NCBI GenBank assembly: GCA_035552275.1 | Contig: DASZLR010000084.1 | Coordinates: 1 to 18,538, forward strand | DNA length: 18,538 nt | Direction: 5' to 3' | Origin: DASVLX01 sp035552275 | GTDB lineage: Bacteria > Actinomycetota > Actinomycetes > Mycobacteriales > Pseudonocardiaceae | Position numbers and translations under genes: made by a program | Notes under the pieces: model-generated | The model's input: only the letters and a program-made list of their open reading frames with translations | What the model was told of the DNA's origin: nothing | Database searches by the model: none | Shown here: piece by piece, positions 7,325 through 13,950 of the stretch | Layout: each line of letters begins with the position of its first letter | Position numbering within the stretch: the stretch's first letter is position 1

Positions 7325-8664
7325 GTCTGGGGGACGGCGGCCGTAACGGCGGCGTCGACCGCGGCACCGGCGGCCGGCCGATCCGGGTGGCGCTACTCGG
7401 CTGCGGCAATGTCGGCACCGAGGTGGCGCGGCTGCTGCACGGGCAGGCCAGCGACCTCGCCGCCCGCGCCGGCGCGCCGGTCGAGCTGGCCGGCATCGCG
7501 GTCCGCCGGCCGAACCGTCATCCCGGTGTGCCGCGCGAACTGCTGACCACCGACGCCGCCGCGCTGGTCCAGTCCGATGTGGACGTCGTGATCGAGGTGA
7601 TCGGCGGCATCGAGCCGGCGCGCACGTTGTTGCTGGACGCTTTGCGAGTAGGCAAGTCCGTGGTCACCGCGAACAAGGCGCTGCTGGCCGAGCAGTCCGC
7701 CGAGCTGTTCGCGGCCGCCGACGCCTCCGGCGCCGACCTGTATTTCGAGGCCTCTGTGGCCGGCGCGATTCCCTTGCTGCGCCCGTTGCGTGAGTCGCTG
7801 GCCGGCGACCGGATCAACCGGATCACCGGAATCGTCAACGGCACCACCAACTTCATTCTGTCCGCAATGGACTCCAGCGGCTCCGGCTACGGCGAGACGT
7901 TGGCCGAGGCGAGCCGGCTCGGCTACGCCGAGGCCGACCCGACCGCCGATGTGGACGGCTTCGACGCGGCCGCGAAGGCGGCGATCCTCGCCTCGCTGGC
8001 CTTTCACACCCGGGTCACCGCCGCCGACGTGCACCGCGAGGGCATCGCCGGCGTGACCGCGGCGGACATCGCCGCCGCGAAGTTGCAGGGCCGCACGGTC
8101 AAGCTGCTCGCGCTGTGCGAGCGGGTCACCGAACCGGACGGCAGCGAGTCGGTGTCGGTCCGGGTGCATCCGGCGATGATTCCGCGCGGGCACCCGCTGG
8201 CCGGCGTCGGCGGCGCGTTCAACGCGGTGTTCGTCGAGGCGGACGCCGCCGGGCAGCTGATGTTCTACGGCCAGGGCGCCGGTGGCGCGCCGACCGCGAG
8301 CGCGGTGCTCGGCGATCTGGTCGCGGTGGCCCGGAATCTGGTTGCCGGCGGCCGGGGTCCGCGCGAGTCGGCGTACGCGGCGCTGCCGATCCGGCCGATG
8401 GGCCAGACGCCGACCCGCTACCACGTCAGCCTGGATGTCGAGGACCGGCCGGGCGTGCTGGCGGCGGTGGCGGCGGTGTTCGCCGAGCACGACGTGAGCA
8501 TCGCCGCGGTCCGTCAGGAGGGCCGCACGGTGGACGCCAGCCTGGTGATCGTCACGCACGCCGCCACCGACGCGGCGCTTCGGTCCACTGTGGACAAGAT
8601 CGCCGGCCTGCCGGTGGTGCGCGACGTGGTGAGCGTGATGCGCGTTGAGGGCGAACAGCCATGA
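7321..8664 (+). CDS. hom: Homoserine dehydrogenase
   Basis: A 447-residue NAD(P)-dependent enzyme that reduces aspartate semialdehyde to homoserine, the branch toward threonine, methionine and isoleucine. The Rossmann motif is GCGNVG (27-32). VTANKALLA (115-123) contains the conserved Asn-Lys. The catalytic region has IVNGTTNFIL (171-180) and ADPTADVDGFDAAAKAAIL (catalytic Lys219). The C-terminal ACT domain (about 366-440; YHVSLDVEDRPGVLAAVA) is the expected site of threonine feedback. A Gly-rich extension of about 19 residues precedes the fold. The ATGA overlap with lysA fixes the start and implies translational coupling. thrC follows, but only after an unusual 259-base gap. Confidence 0.98.
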   Translation: MSLGDGGRNGGVDRGTGGRPIRVALLGCGNVGTEVARLLHGQASDLAARAGAPVELAGIAVRRPNRHPGVPRELLTTDAAALVQSDVDVVIEVIGGIEPARTLLLDALRVGKSVVTANKALLAEQSAELFAAADASGADLYFEASVAGAIPLLRPLRESLAGDRINRITGIVNGTTNFILSAMDSSGSGYGETLAEASRLGYAEADPTADVDGFDAAAKAAILASLAFHTRVTAADVHREGIAGVTAADIAAAKLQGRTVKLLALCERVTEPDGSESVSVRVHPAMIPRGHPLAGVGGAFNAVFVEADAAGQLMFYGQGAGGAPTASAVLGDLVAVARNLVAGGRGPRESAYAALPIRPMGQTPTRYHVSLDVEDRPGVLAAVAAVFAEHDVSIAAVRQEGRTVDASLVIVTHAATDAALRSTVDKIAGLPVVRDVVSVMRVEGEQP

Positions 8665-8780
8665 CTCCGACCAGGCGTCTGGCCGAGCCTCCCCACGGCC
8701 GAATCGGCGGTATCGGCCGTATCGGTCACATCCGCGGTATCCGCCGCTTCCGCAGCGCCTCGCGCGCGATGCCCAGCCCC

Positions 8781-8798
8781 CGCCCTCCCAGGGGGGCG
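8781..8798 (+). terminator. Possible GC-rich hairpin after hom
   Basis: CGCCCTC pairs with GGGGGCG-type sequence to give about an 8-bp stem with one G-T pair and a very tight loop, about 115 bases after the hom stop. No T tract follows. Terminator or attenuator function is a guess. Confidence 0.25.
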
Positions 8799-8853
8799 CC
8801 CCGAGGCCAGTCTATCGGCGCAGGTCAGTGGGACATAGCGGGTAATGGTGGGC

Positions 8854-8882
8854 TGTGGACAACCGAATCGGTTGTGGACAAC
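8854..8882 (-). promoter_or_regulatory. Two DnaA-box consensus sequences upstream of thrC
   Basis: TGTGGACAA occurs at 8854-8862 and again at 8873-8881. On the minus strand each reads TTGTCCACA, the DnaA-box consensus known for Streptomyces and mycobacteria. The two are in the same orientation, 19 bases apart, and a tenth base (C) is shared. The sequence between them makes a 17-base perfect palindrome, ACAACCGAATCGGTTGT (8859-8875). The pair lies 42-70 bases before the thrC start. It could be a DnaA-regulated promoter or titration site, or the site of another factor. Confidence 0.45.
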
Positions 8883-8923
8883 TATTTGCCAGTCGGTGGA
8901 TCGTGCGCTAGTGAGGAGCTGAC

Positions 8924-10012
8924 GTGAGCGTCATGGCGAGCGTGCCGCCGGCGGTGCGGCCGGGCTGGCCCGGGGTCATCCACGCCTATCGGGATCGCAT
9001 CGCGCTGCCCGACGGCGCGCAGGTGGTCACCTTGCACGAGGGCGGCACGCCGCTGGTCGCCGCGCCCGTGCTGGCCGAGCTGACCGGCTGCGATGTCCGG
9101 CTCAAGGTCGAGGGCGCGAACCCGACCGGTTCTTTCAAGGACCGCGGCATGACCGTCGCGATCACCCACGCGCTGGCCAATGGCACCAAGGCGGTGATCT
9201 GCGCGTCCACCGGCAACACCTCCGCCTCGGCCGCCGCCTACGCCGCTCGCGCCGGCCTGACCTGCGCCGTGCTCGTGCCCAGCGGCAAGATCGCGCTCGG
9301 CAAGCTCGCCCAGGCCGTCGCCTACGGCGCCCGCATTCTGCAGATCGACGGCAACTTCGACGACTGCCTCGAACTGGCCCGCAAGACCGCCTCCCAGTAC
9401 CCGATCGAGCTGGTCAACTCGGTCAACCCGGTGCGGCTGGAAGGCCAGAAGACGGCTTCCTTCGAGATCTGCGACGTCCTCGGCCGGGCGCCCGATCTGC
9501 ACCTGCTGCCGGTCGGCAACGCCGGCAACATCACCGCCTACTGGAAGGGCTACCGCGAGTACGCCGCCGACGGCGTGGTGCGAAACACACCACGGATGTT
9601 CGGTTTCCAGGCCGCCGGCGCCGCGCCGCTGGTGCACGGCGAGCCGGTCCGGCATCCGGAGACCATCGCCACCGCGATCCGGGTCGGCAGTCCGGCGTCC
9701 TGGTCGGGCGCGGTCGCCGCTCGCGACGAGTCCGACGGCCTGTTCGAAGCCGTCACCGACGACCAGATCCTGGACGCCTACCGGCTGCTCGCCTCCCGTG
9801 AGGGCGTGTTCGTCGAGCCGGCGTCCGCCGCCAGCGTCGCCGGCCTGCTGCTCACCGCCGCGGACGGCCGCCTGCCGGCCGGCGCGCTGGTGGTCTGCAC
9901 GGTCACCGGGCACGGCCTCAAGGATCCGGACACCGCGCTGCGCGGAATGGCCGAGTTGCGGCCGCTGCCGGTGGACCCACAAGCCATCGCCGACGCACTC
10001 TCGTTGGCGTGA
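8924..10012 (+). CDS. thrC: Threonine synthase
   Basis: A 362-residue PLP enzyme that turns O-phosphohomoserine into threonine. The PLP lysine is K72 in NPTGSFKDRG (66-75). CASTGNTSASAAAYAARAG is the Ser/Thr-rich phosphate and substrate loop, LLPVGNAGNITAYWKG is the PLP phosphate-binding glycine loop, and VEPASAAS and VCTVTGHGLKDPD are C-terminal signatures. The length suits the short actinobacterial form, without the large N-terminal domain of E. coli ThrC. The GTG at 8924 has a good ribosome site (GAGGAG, 5 bases upstream). An internal ATG at 8933 is also possible. A weak promoter-like pair (TTGCCA 8886, TAGTGA 8909, spacer 17) lies upstream. Confidence 0.98.
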   Translation: MSVMASVPPAVRPGWPGVIHAYRDRIALPDGAQVVTLHEGGTPLVAAPVLAELTGCDVRLKVEGANPTGSFKDRGMTVAITHALANGTKAVICASTGNTSASAAAYAARAGLTCAVLVPSGKIALGKLAQAVAYGARILQIDGNFDDCLELARKTASQYPIELVNSVNPVRLEGQKTASFEICDVLGRAPDLHLLPVGNAGNITAYWKGYREYAADGVVRNTPRMFGFQAAGAAPLVHGEPVRHPETIATAIRVGSPASWSGAVAARDESDGLFEAVTDDQILDAYRLLASREGVFVEPASAASVAGLLLTAADGRLPAGALVVCTVTGHGLKDPDTALRGMAELRPLPVDPQAIADALSLA

Positions 10013-10097
10013 GTTTTCTTTTGTTGGTCCAGCGGTTGCCGGAAAGGCCACGGCCGATGTCGTTTTTCGCACCATTTTTTCGGGAAAGGCGCTTCGG
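10013..10097 (+). other. T-rich spacer between thrC and thrB
   Basis: These 85 bases carry T runs (TTTTCTTTTGTTGG, GTTTTTCG, ATTTTTTCG) that are striking in this GC-rich context. A short GGCC/GGCC pairing (near 10046-10055) precedes one of the T runs, so a weak terminator or attenuator is possible. GGAAAGG-like purine tracts occur twice; the second may be the thrB ribosome site. Confidence 0.35.
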
Positions 10098-11036
10098 GTG
10101 ACCGGCCCGGCGAGCGATCCGCTGATCGGCCCTGCGAGCGGGGCTGGCGTCCGGGTCACCGTCCCGGCGTCCACCGCGAACCTGGGCTCCGGATTCGACG
10201 CGCTGGGCATGGCGCTCGCCCTGTACGACACGGTTGATGTTCGGGTGACGGCCAGCGGCCTGGCCGTCGCCGCCGCCGGCTGCGGCGCGGAAACCGTGCC
10301 CACGGACGAAAGTCACCTGATCGTGCGAGCATTGCGCACCACGTGCGGCGCGCTGGGCATCGCGCCGCCGGGCCTGGATCTGCGCTGCCACAACGCCATT
10401 CCGCACGCCCGTGGTCTCGGCTCGTCGGCCGCCGCCGTGGTCGCCGGGGTGGCCGCCGGCTACGCGCTGGCCGGCCGCCCCCTGGACGCCGGCGCGCTGC
10501 AACTGGCCGGCGGCATGGAGGGCCACGCCGACAACGCGGCCGCCAGTCTCTACGGCGGTGCGGTGATCGCCTGGCAGGACGCCGGCCGCTATCGCGCGGT
10601 CAGGCTCGACCCGCACCCGTCGTTGCGTCCGATCGTGCTGGTGCCCGACGTCGAGTCGGCCACCAAAACCACCCGCGGCCTGTTGCCCGAACGGGTGCCG
10701 CACGCCGACGCCGCGTTCGCCGCCGGGCGGGCCGCGCTGGCCGTGCACGCGCTCACCGTCGACCCGACCCAACTCCTGCCGGCCACCGCCGACCGGCTGC
10801 ACCAGGACTACCGCGAAGCCGCGTGGCCGGCCACATCGCGGCTGGTCAGGCTGTTGCGGTCGGCCGGGGTGGCGGCGGCGGTGTCCGGCGCCGGGCCGAC
10901 CGTGCTCGCGCTGACCACCGACGGCCAGCTCCCGCCCGACGTCGATCCGGTCGACCTGGACGGGTTCACCGTGCTGGAGTTGGCCGTCGACCGGACCGGT
11001 GTCCGGGTCGAACCGCTGGGCGCGACGGCGAGTTGA
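10098..11036 (+). CDS. thrB: Homoserine kinase
   Basis: A 312-residue GHMP-family kinase that phosphorylates homoserine with ATP to make the substrate for ThrC. It has the N-terminal VTVPASTANLGSGFDALG motif (20-37) and the ATP-binding GHMP glycine loop PHARGLGSSAAAV (102-113). It also has GHADNAAASLYGG, and the C-terminal motif SGAGPTVLAL. GTG 10098 is the first valid start after a T-rich spacer in this frame, with GGGAAAGG about 8 bases upstream; the frame stays open farther up only inside thrC. It follows thrC by 85 bases, and the pair completes threonine synthesis after hom. A rho promoter follows within the next 110 bases. Confidence 0.97.
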   Translation: MTGPASDPLIGPASGAGVRVTVPASTANLGSGFDALGMALALYDTVDVRVTASGLAVAAAGCGAETVPTDESHLIVRALRTTCGALGIAPPGLDLRCHNAIPHARGLGSSAAAVVAGVAAGYALAGRPLDAGALQLAGGMEGHADNAAASLYGGAVIAWQDAGRYRAVRLDPHPSLRPIVLVPDVESATKTTRGLLPERVPHADAAFAAGRAALAVHALTVDPTQLLPATADRLHQDYREAAWPATSRLVRLLRSAGVAAAVSGAGPTVLALTTDGQLPPDVDPVDLDGFTVLELAVDRTGVRVEPLGATAS

Positions 11037-11436
11037 TCGGCGATGTGACCATGTTCGGGAATGTTTCGCGACCCGTCCAGGTTGTGGACTAATGCGCCAC
11101 GCCGAGGGGGTTGTTGCACGCGGCGTCAACGCCGTCTACCCTCGTGGCAGATCAGTCACCGCGCGCACGGACGCCGGTGCCGCTCCTGGGTATTTCTCCC
11201 GGGTCGCACATCCCGCGCAACCGTTGGCCTCTCCTTCCGAGGCGGGGTCGGTGTAGACGGGTACCCGATGGCGGTGGTGACCGATGTAGTCCTTGTTGGC
11301 GGTCCCCGTCGTTCGTACGAGCCGCACTTGCGCCGGAGGGTCCCAACACAGGGCGAACGTGCCGTTCCGCATCCCGTCGGACGGCAGGTCCGCTGGTCCC
11401 CGTTTGGAGGCGCGGGACCGGTCAGGAAGGACATGT
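11037..11436 (+). other. thrB-rho gap: rho promoter and long 5' leader
   Basis: These 400 bases hold no convincing gene. A sigma-70-type promoter at 11114-11142 predicts a transcript starting near 11149, giving a leader of about 290 bases before the rho GTG. The leader contains several short GC-rich inverted repeats and a small open frame (ATG 11268) that runs out of frame past the rho start. A long leader fits autoregulation, known for E. coli rho, but the sequence alone does not show it. Confidence 0.55.
11114..11142 (+). promoter_or_regulatory. rho promoter with dyad in the spacer
   Basis: TTGCAC (-35, 11114-11119) and TACCCT (-10, 11137-11142) are separated by exactly 17 bases. The spacer holds a palindrome CGGCGTCAACGCCG (11121-11134; 6-bp arms around CA), which sits where a repressor would block polymerase. 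It is the clearest promoter in the window by hexamer match and spacing. Confidence 0.6.
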
Positions 11437-13392
11437 GTGAGCAACACCGATTTGCTGAGCGGCGCGGCAACAGAGACGACAGCGTCAGCTGAGGCCGCGA
11501 CTGCGACCACTCCGTCTGGTCAATCATCCAATGGCACCACCCGTAAGCGGCCGGCCGGACTTTCCGGCATGGTGCTGGCTGACCTGCGTGAACTCGCCGG
11601 CCAGCTGGGTATCACCGGCACCGCCGGCATGCGCAAGGGCGACCTGATCGCGGCCATCAAGGCCCGGCAGGGCGGGGAGTCGGCCAATGGCCAGCGCGGG
11701 TCCACGCCCAGTGGACAGGAGGAACTGCCGGTGACCCAGGACACGGCCCCCGCCGACACCGCGGAGAAAACGTCGACGCCGCAGCCCGCGGAACAGGCGC
11801 AACTGCCTGTCGGGCAGCCCGCCGAAACCCCGACTCGTAACCGCCGCCGGCGGGCGTCGTCTCGCCCTGCCGGTTCACCGGAAGCCGGGGGAACCAACGC
11901 AAGCGGTCACGAGTCGGCCGAGCACGAGGAGGCCACTGTGCCAGCAACCACTGCGCAAGCAACCGAAGCAAAGCAGTCGACTCAATCGTCGGCGGCCAAG
12001 CAGCCCAACGAGCAGCAGGACGAGCGCCGCCAGGGCGGCGAGCGTGAGCGGACCGGCAATCGCCCGCAGGGCGACCGGCCCGGCGGCGACCGGCCGAACA
12101 ACCGGCAGAACAACAACAGCAACAACAACGACGATGACGACGATCGCGGTGGCCGGCGCGGCCGGCGTTTCCGGGACCGTCGCCGCAGCGGTGGCGGTCG
12201 AACCGGCGGGCGCGAGTCCAGCGGTGGCGGCGACACCGAGATCCGCGAGGACGACGTGCTGCTGCCCGTCGGCGGCATCCTGGACGTGCTGGAGAACTAC
12301 GCGTTCGTGCGCACCTCCGGCTACCTGTCCGGCCCCAGCGACGTCTACGTGTCGCTGTCGCTGGTCCGCAAGTACGGGCTGCGCCGCGGTGACGCGATCA
12401 CCGGCGTGGTGCGGCAGCCGCGCGAGGGCGAGCAGCAGCGGCAGAAGTTCAACCCGCTGGTGCGGGTGGACAAGGTCAACGGCCTTGAGCCGGACCAGGC
12501 CAAGCAGCGCCCCGAGTTCACCAAGATGACGCCGCTGTACCCGAACGAGCGGCTGCGTCTGGAGACCGAGCCGCACATCCTCACCACCCGCGTCATCGAC
12601 CTGGTGATGCCGATCGGCAAGGGCCAGCGCGCGCTCATCGTCTCGCCGCCGAAGGCCGGCAAGACCTCGGTGCTGCAGTCGATCGCGAACGCGATCGCGA
12701 CCAACAACCCCGAGTGCCACCTGATGGTCGTGCTGGTGGACGAGCGGCCGGAAGAGGTCACCGACATGCAGCGGTCGGTGAAGGGCGAGGTCATCGCCTC
12801 CACCTTCGACCGCCCGCCGTCAGACCACACCACCGTGGCCGAGCTGTCCATCGAGCGCGCCAAGCGGCTGGTGGAGATGGGCCACGACGTCGTCGTGCTG
12901 CTCGACTCGATCACCCGCCTCGGCCGGGCCTACAACCTGGCCGCCCCCGCGTCCGGACGCATCCTGTCCGGTGGTGTGGACTCCACCGCCCTGTACCCGC
13001 CGAAGCGGTTCCTCGGCGCGGCCCGCAACATCGAGGGCGGCGGCTCGCTGACCATCTTCGCCACCGCGCTGGTCGAGACCGGGTCCACCATGGACACCGT
13101 GATCTTCGAGGAGTTCAAGGGCACCGGCAACGCCGAGCTGAAGCTGGACCGCAAGATCGCCGACAAGCGGGTGTTCCCCGCCGTCGACGTCGACCCGTCC
13201 AGCACCCGCAAGGAGGAACTGCTGCTGCCGCCGGACGAGCTCGCGGTGATCCACAAACTCCGTCGCGTGCTGCACGCGCTGGACAGCCAGCAGGCCATCG
13301 ACCTGCTGCTGGACCGCCTGCGCAAGACCCGCACGAACATCGAGTTCCTCATGCAGGTGGCCAAGTCCACGCCGGGGAACGAGCAGGACTGA
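11437..13392 (+). CDS. rho: Transcription termination factor Rho
   Basis: A 651-residue hexameric RNA helicase that ends transcription. After a short Ala/Thr-rich start comes the Rho N-terminal helical domain (about 40-80: LADLRELAGQLGITGTAGMRKGDLIAAIK). A low-complexity linker of about 190 residues follows (80-268), ending in Asn/Asp/Arg/Gly-rich sequence (NNNSNNNDDDDD near 225-236). Then come the RNA-binding cold-shock-like domain (about 271-345; LDVLENYAFVRTSGYL) and the RecA-like ATPase with Walker A SPPKAGKT (403-410), VDERPEEVTDM (434-444) and Walker B VVVLLDSITR (485-494). The linker makes it much longer than the 419-residue E. coli protein, as is usual in actinobacteria. GTG 11437 has AGGAAGGA upstream and gives the family-like MSNTDLL start. 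A strong hairpin begins directly after its stop. Confidence 0.98.
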   Translation: MSNTDLLSGAATETTASAEAATATTPSGQSSNGTTRKRPAGLSGMVLADLRELAGQLGITGTAGMRKGDLIAAIKARQGGESANGQRGSTPSGQEELPVTQDTAPADTAEKTSTPQPAEQAQLPVGQPAETPTRNRRRRASSRPAGSPEAGGTNASGHESAEHEEATVPATTAQATEAKQSTQSSAAKQPNEQQDERRQGGERERTGNRPQGDRPGGDRPNNRQNNNSNNNDDDDDRGGRRGRRFRDRRRSGGGRTGGRESSGGGDTEIREDDVLLPVGGILDVLENYAFVRTSGYLSGPSDVYVSLSLVRKYGLRRGDAITGVVRQPREGEQQRQKFNPLVRVDKVNGLEPDQAKQRPEFTKMTPLYPNERLRLETEPHILTTRVIDLVMPIGKGQRALIVSPPKAGKTSVLQSIANAIATNNPECHLMVVLVDERPEEVTDMQRSVKGEVIASTFDRPPSDHTTVAELSIERAKRLVEMGHDVVVLLDSITRLGRAYNLAAPASGRILSGGVDSTALYPPKRFLGAARNIEGGGSLTIFATALVETGSTMDTVIFEEFKGTGNAELKLDRKIADKRVFPAVDVDPSSTRKEELLLPPDELAVIHKLRRVLHALDSQQAIDLLLDRLRKTRTNIEFLMQVAKSTPGNEQD

Positions 13393-13430
13393 GACGGGGA
13401 CATGCGAGGCTTTTTGCGCATGCCCCCGTC
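13393..13430 (+). terminator. Hairpin terminator after rho
   Basis: Starting at the base after the rho stop, a 14-bp stem with a single A-C mismatch (13393-13406 with 13417-13430) closes a 10-base loop that contains TTTTT. No T tract follows, as is common for actinobacterial hairpin terminators. Confidence 0.75.
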
Positions 13431-13530
13431 GATCGGGTGCGGGTGTCCCGCAAAGATCTGAGGTTGTCGTCGGCGCCTGGGTCCGTCTTGGGAACAGGAC
13501 GGGCCCGGGGCGCGTTCTGAGCAGTGTCGA

Positions 13531-13547
13531 CCGGTCTGGCAGACTGG
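13531..13547. promoter_or_regulatory. Dyad upstream of rpmE
   Basis: CCGGTCTG-G-CAGACTGG is an 8-bp inverted repeat with one G-T mismatch, 74-90 bases before rpmE. It could be an operator overlapping the rpmE promoter. No clear -35/-10 pair was found with it. Confidence 0.3.
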
Positions 13548-13576
13548 TTGGTCGAGTCCGGCTCCGGTTCACTTCG

Positions 13577-13595
13577 CGGGTTTCGCGGAGACCCG
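13577..13595 (+). promoter_or_regulatory. Leader hairpin of rpmE
   Basis: CGGGTTTC-GCG-GAGACCCG forms an 8-bp stem (one G-T pair) ending 25 bases before the rpmE start and about 12 bases before its ribosome site. Its place in the untranslated leader of a ribosomal protein gene allows an autoregulatory role, which is inference. Confidence 0.35.
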
Positions 13596-13620
13596 GCGGC
13601 CATGATGAGAGGACATCCCA

Positions 13621-13833
13621 GTGAAGACCGGCATTCACCCCGAGTACGTGGTCACCGATGTGACCTGTAGCTGCGGGAACACGTTCACCACCCGCAGCAC
13701 CAAGGCTTCTGGCGCGATCCACGTCGAAGTGTGCTCCAACTGCCACCCGTTCTACACGGGCAAGCAGAAGATTCTGGACACCGGCGGTCGGGTCGCCAAG
13801 TTCGAGGCGCGCTACGGCAAGCGCAAGAAGTAA
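13621..13833 (+). CDS. rpmE: 50S ribosomal protein L31 (zinc-binding form)
   Basis: A 70-residue protein of the large ribosomal subunit that bridges to the small subunit. It keeps all four zinc ligands (C16, C18, C38 and C41, in VTCSCGN and VEVCSNCHPFYTG), so it is the zinc-containing C+ form. Many actinobacteria also carry a zinc-free copy under Zur control elsewhere. The GTG at 13621 follows AGAGGA with 7 bases between. It is flanked by an upstream leader hairpin and a strong downstream terminator, so it is probably its own transcription unit between rho and prfA. Length and sequence are typical. Confidence 0.98.
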   Translation: MKTGIHPEYVVTDVTCSCGNTFTTRSTKASGAIHVEVCSNCHPFYTGKQKILDTGGRVAKFEARYGKRKK

Positions 13834-13841
13834 CGCTCCCG

Positions 13842-13874
13842 GTGGCGCCCGTCCGAGGGATGGACGGGCGCCAC
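13842..13874 (+). terminator. Hairpin terminator after rpmE
   Basis: A perfect 13-bp stem (GTGGCGCCCGTCC with its complement, 13842-13854 and 13862-13874) closes a 7-base loop, 8 bases after the rpmE stop. No T tract follows. Confidence 0.8.
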
Positions 13875-13929
13875 TGTCATGCACTGGGTCATTGGCGATT
13901 CGGCGGTTTTCTGGGCAGAGGAGCGAACT

Positions 13930-13950
13930 GTGAGCAGGGCCGCACTGTGA
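13930..13950 (+). CDS. Putative 6-residue leader peptide coupled to prfA
   Basis: GTG 13930 begins a frame MSRAAL that ends in TGA (13948-13950). That stop overlaps the prfA GTG (13947-13949) as GTGA. The only good ribosome site in the area, AGAGGAG (13917-13923), is 6 bases before this GTG and 23 before the prfA start. Ribosomes would therefore load on the small frame and reinitiate at prfA. It ends in UGA, a codon read by release factor 2 and not by the RF1 encoded next. Translation of so short a frame is not proven. Confidence 0.35.
   Translation: MSRAAL

Larger units (their letters stand above)
8661..8927 (+). other. 88-codon frame bridging hom and thrC (doubtful protein)
   Basis: This frame starts with an ATG that overlaps the hom stop (ATGA) and ends in a TGA that overlaps the thrC GTG (GTGA), so ribosomes leaving hom could read straight through to thrC. 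The early part is rich in Ile and Arg (GRIGGIGRIGHIRGIRR, all Ile codons ATC). The second half has many A/T-ending codons (ATA, AAT, ACA, GAA, TAT, TTG), unlike neighbouring genes, and no motif is recognised. It may be a coupling or leader frame rather than a gene for a stable protein, or a coincidence. Confidence 0.25.

Noticed and set aside
9798..10097. Upstream extension of thrB
   Set aside because: It lies mostly inside thrC in another frame; the first sensible start in the spacer is GTG 10098.
11268..11492. Small frame in the rho leader overlapping the rho start
   Set aside because: It has no ribosome site and no bias or motif; kept only as a remark in the leader entry.
13930..13947. 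A frameshifted prfA start, as if GTG 13930 were the original prfA start
   Set aside because: Starting at 13947 already gives the normal family N-terminus and length, so no sequence error or frame shift is needed.
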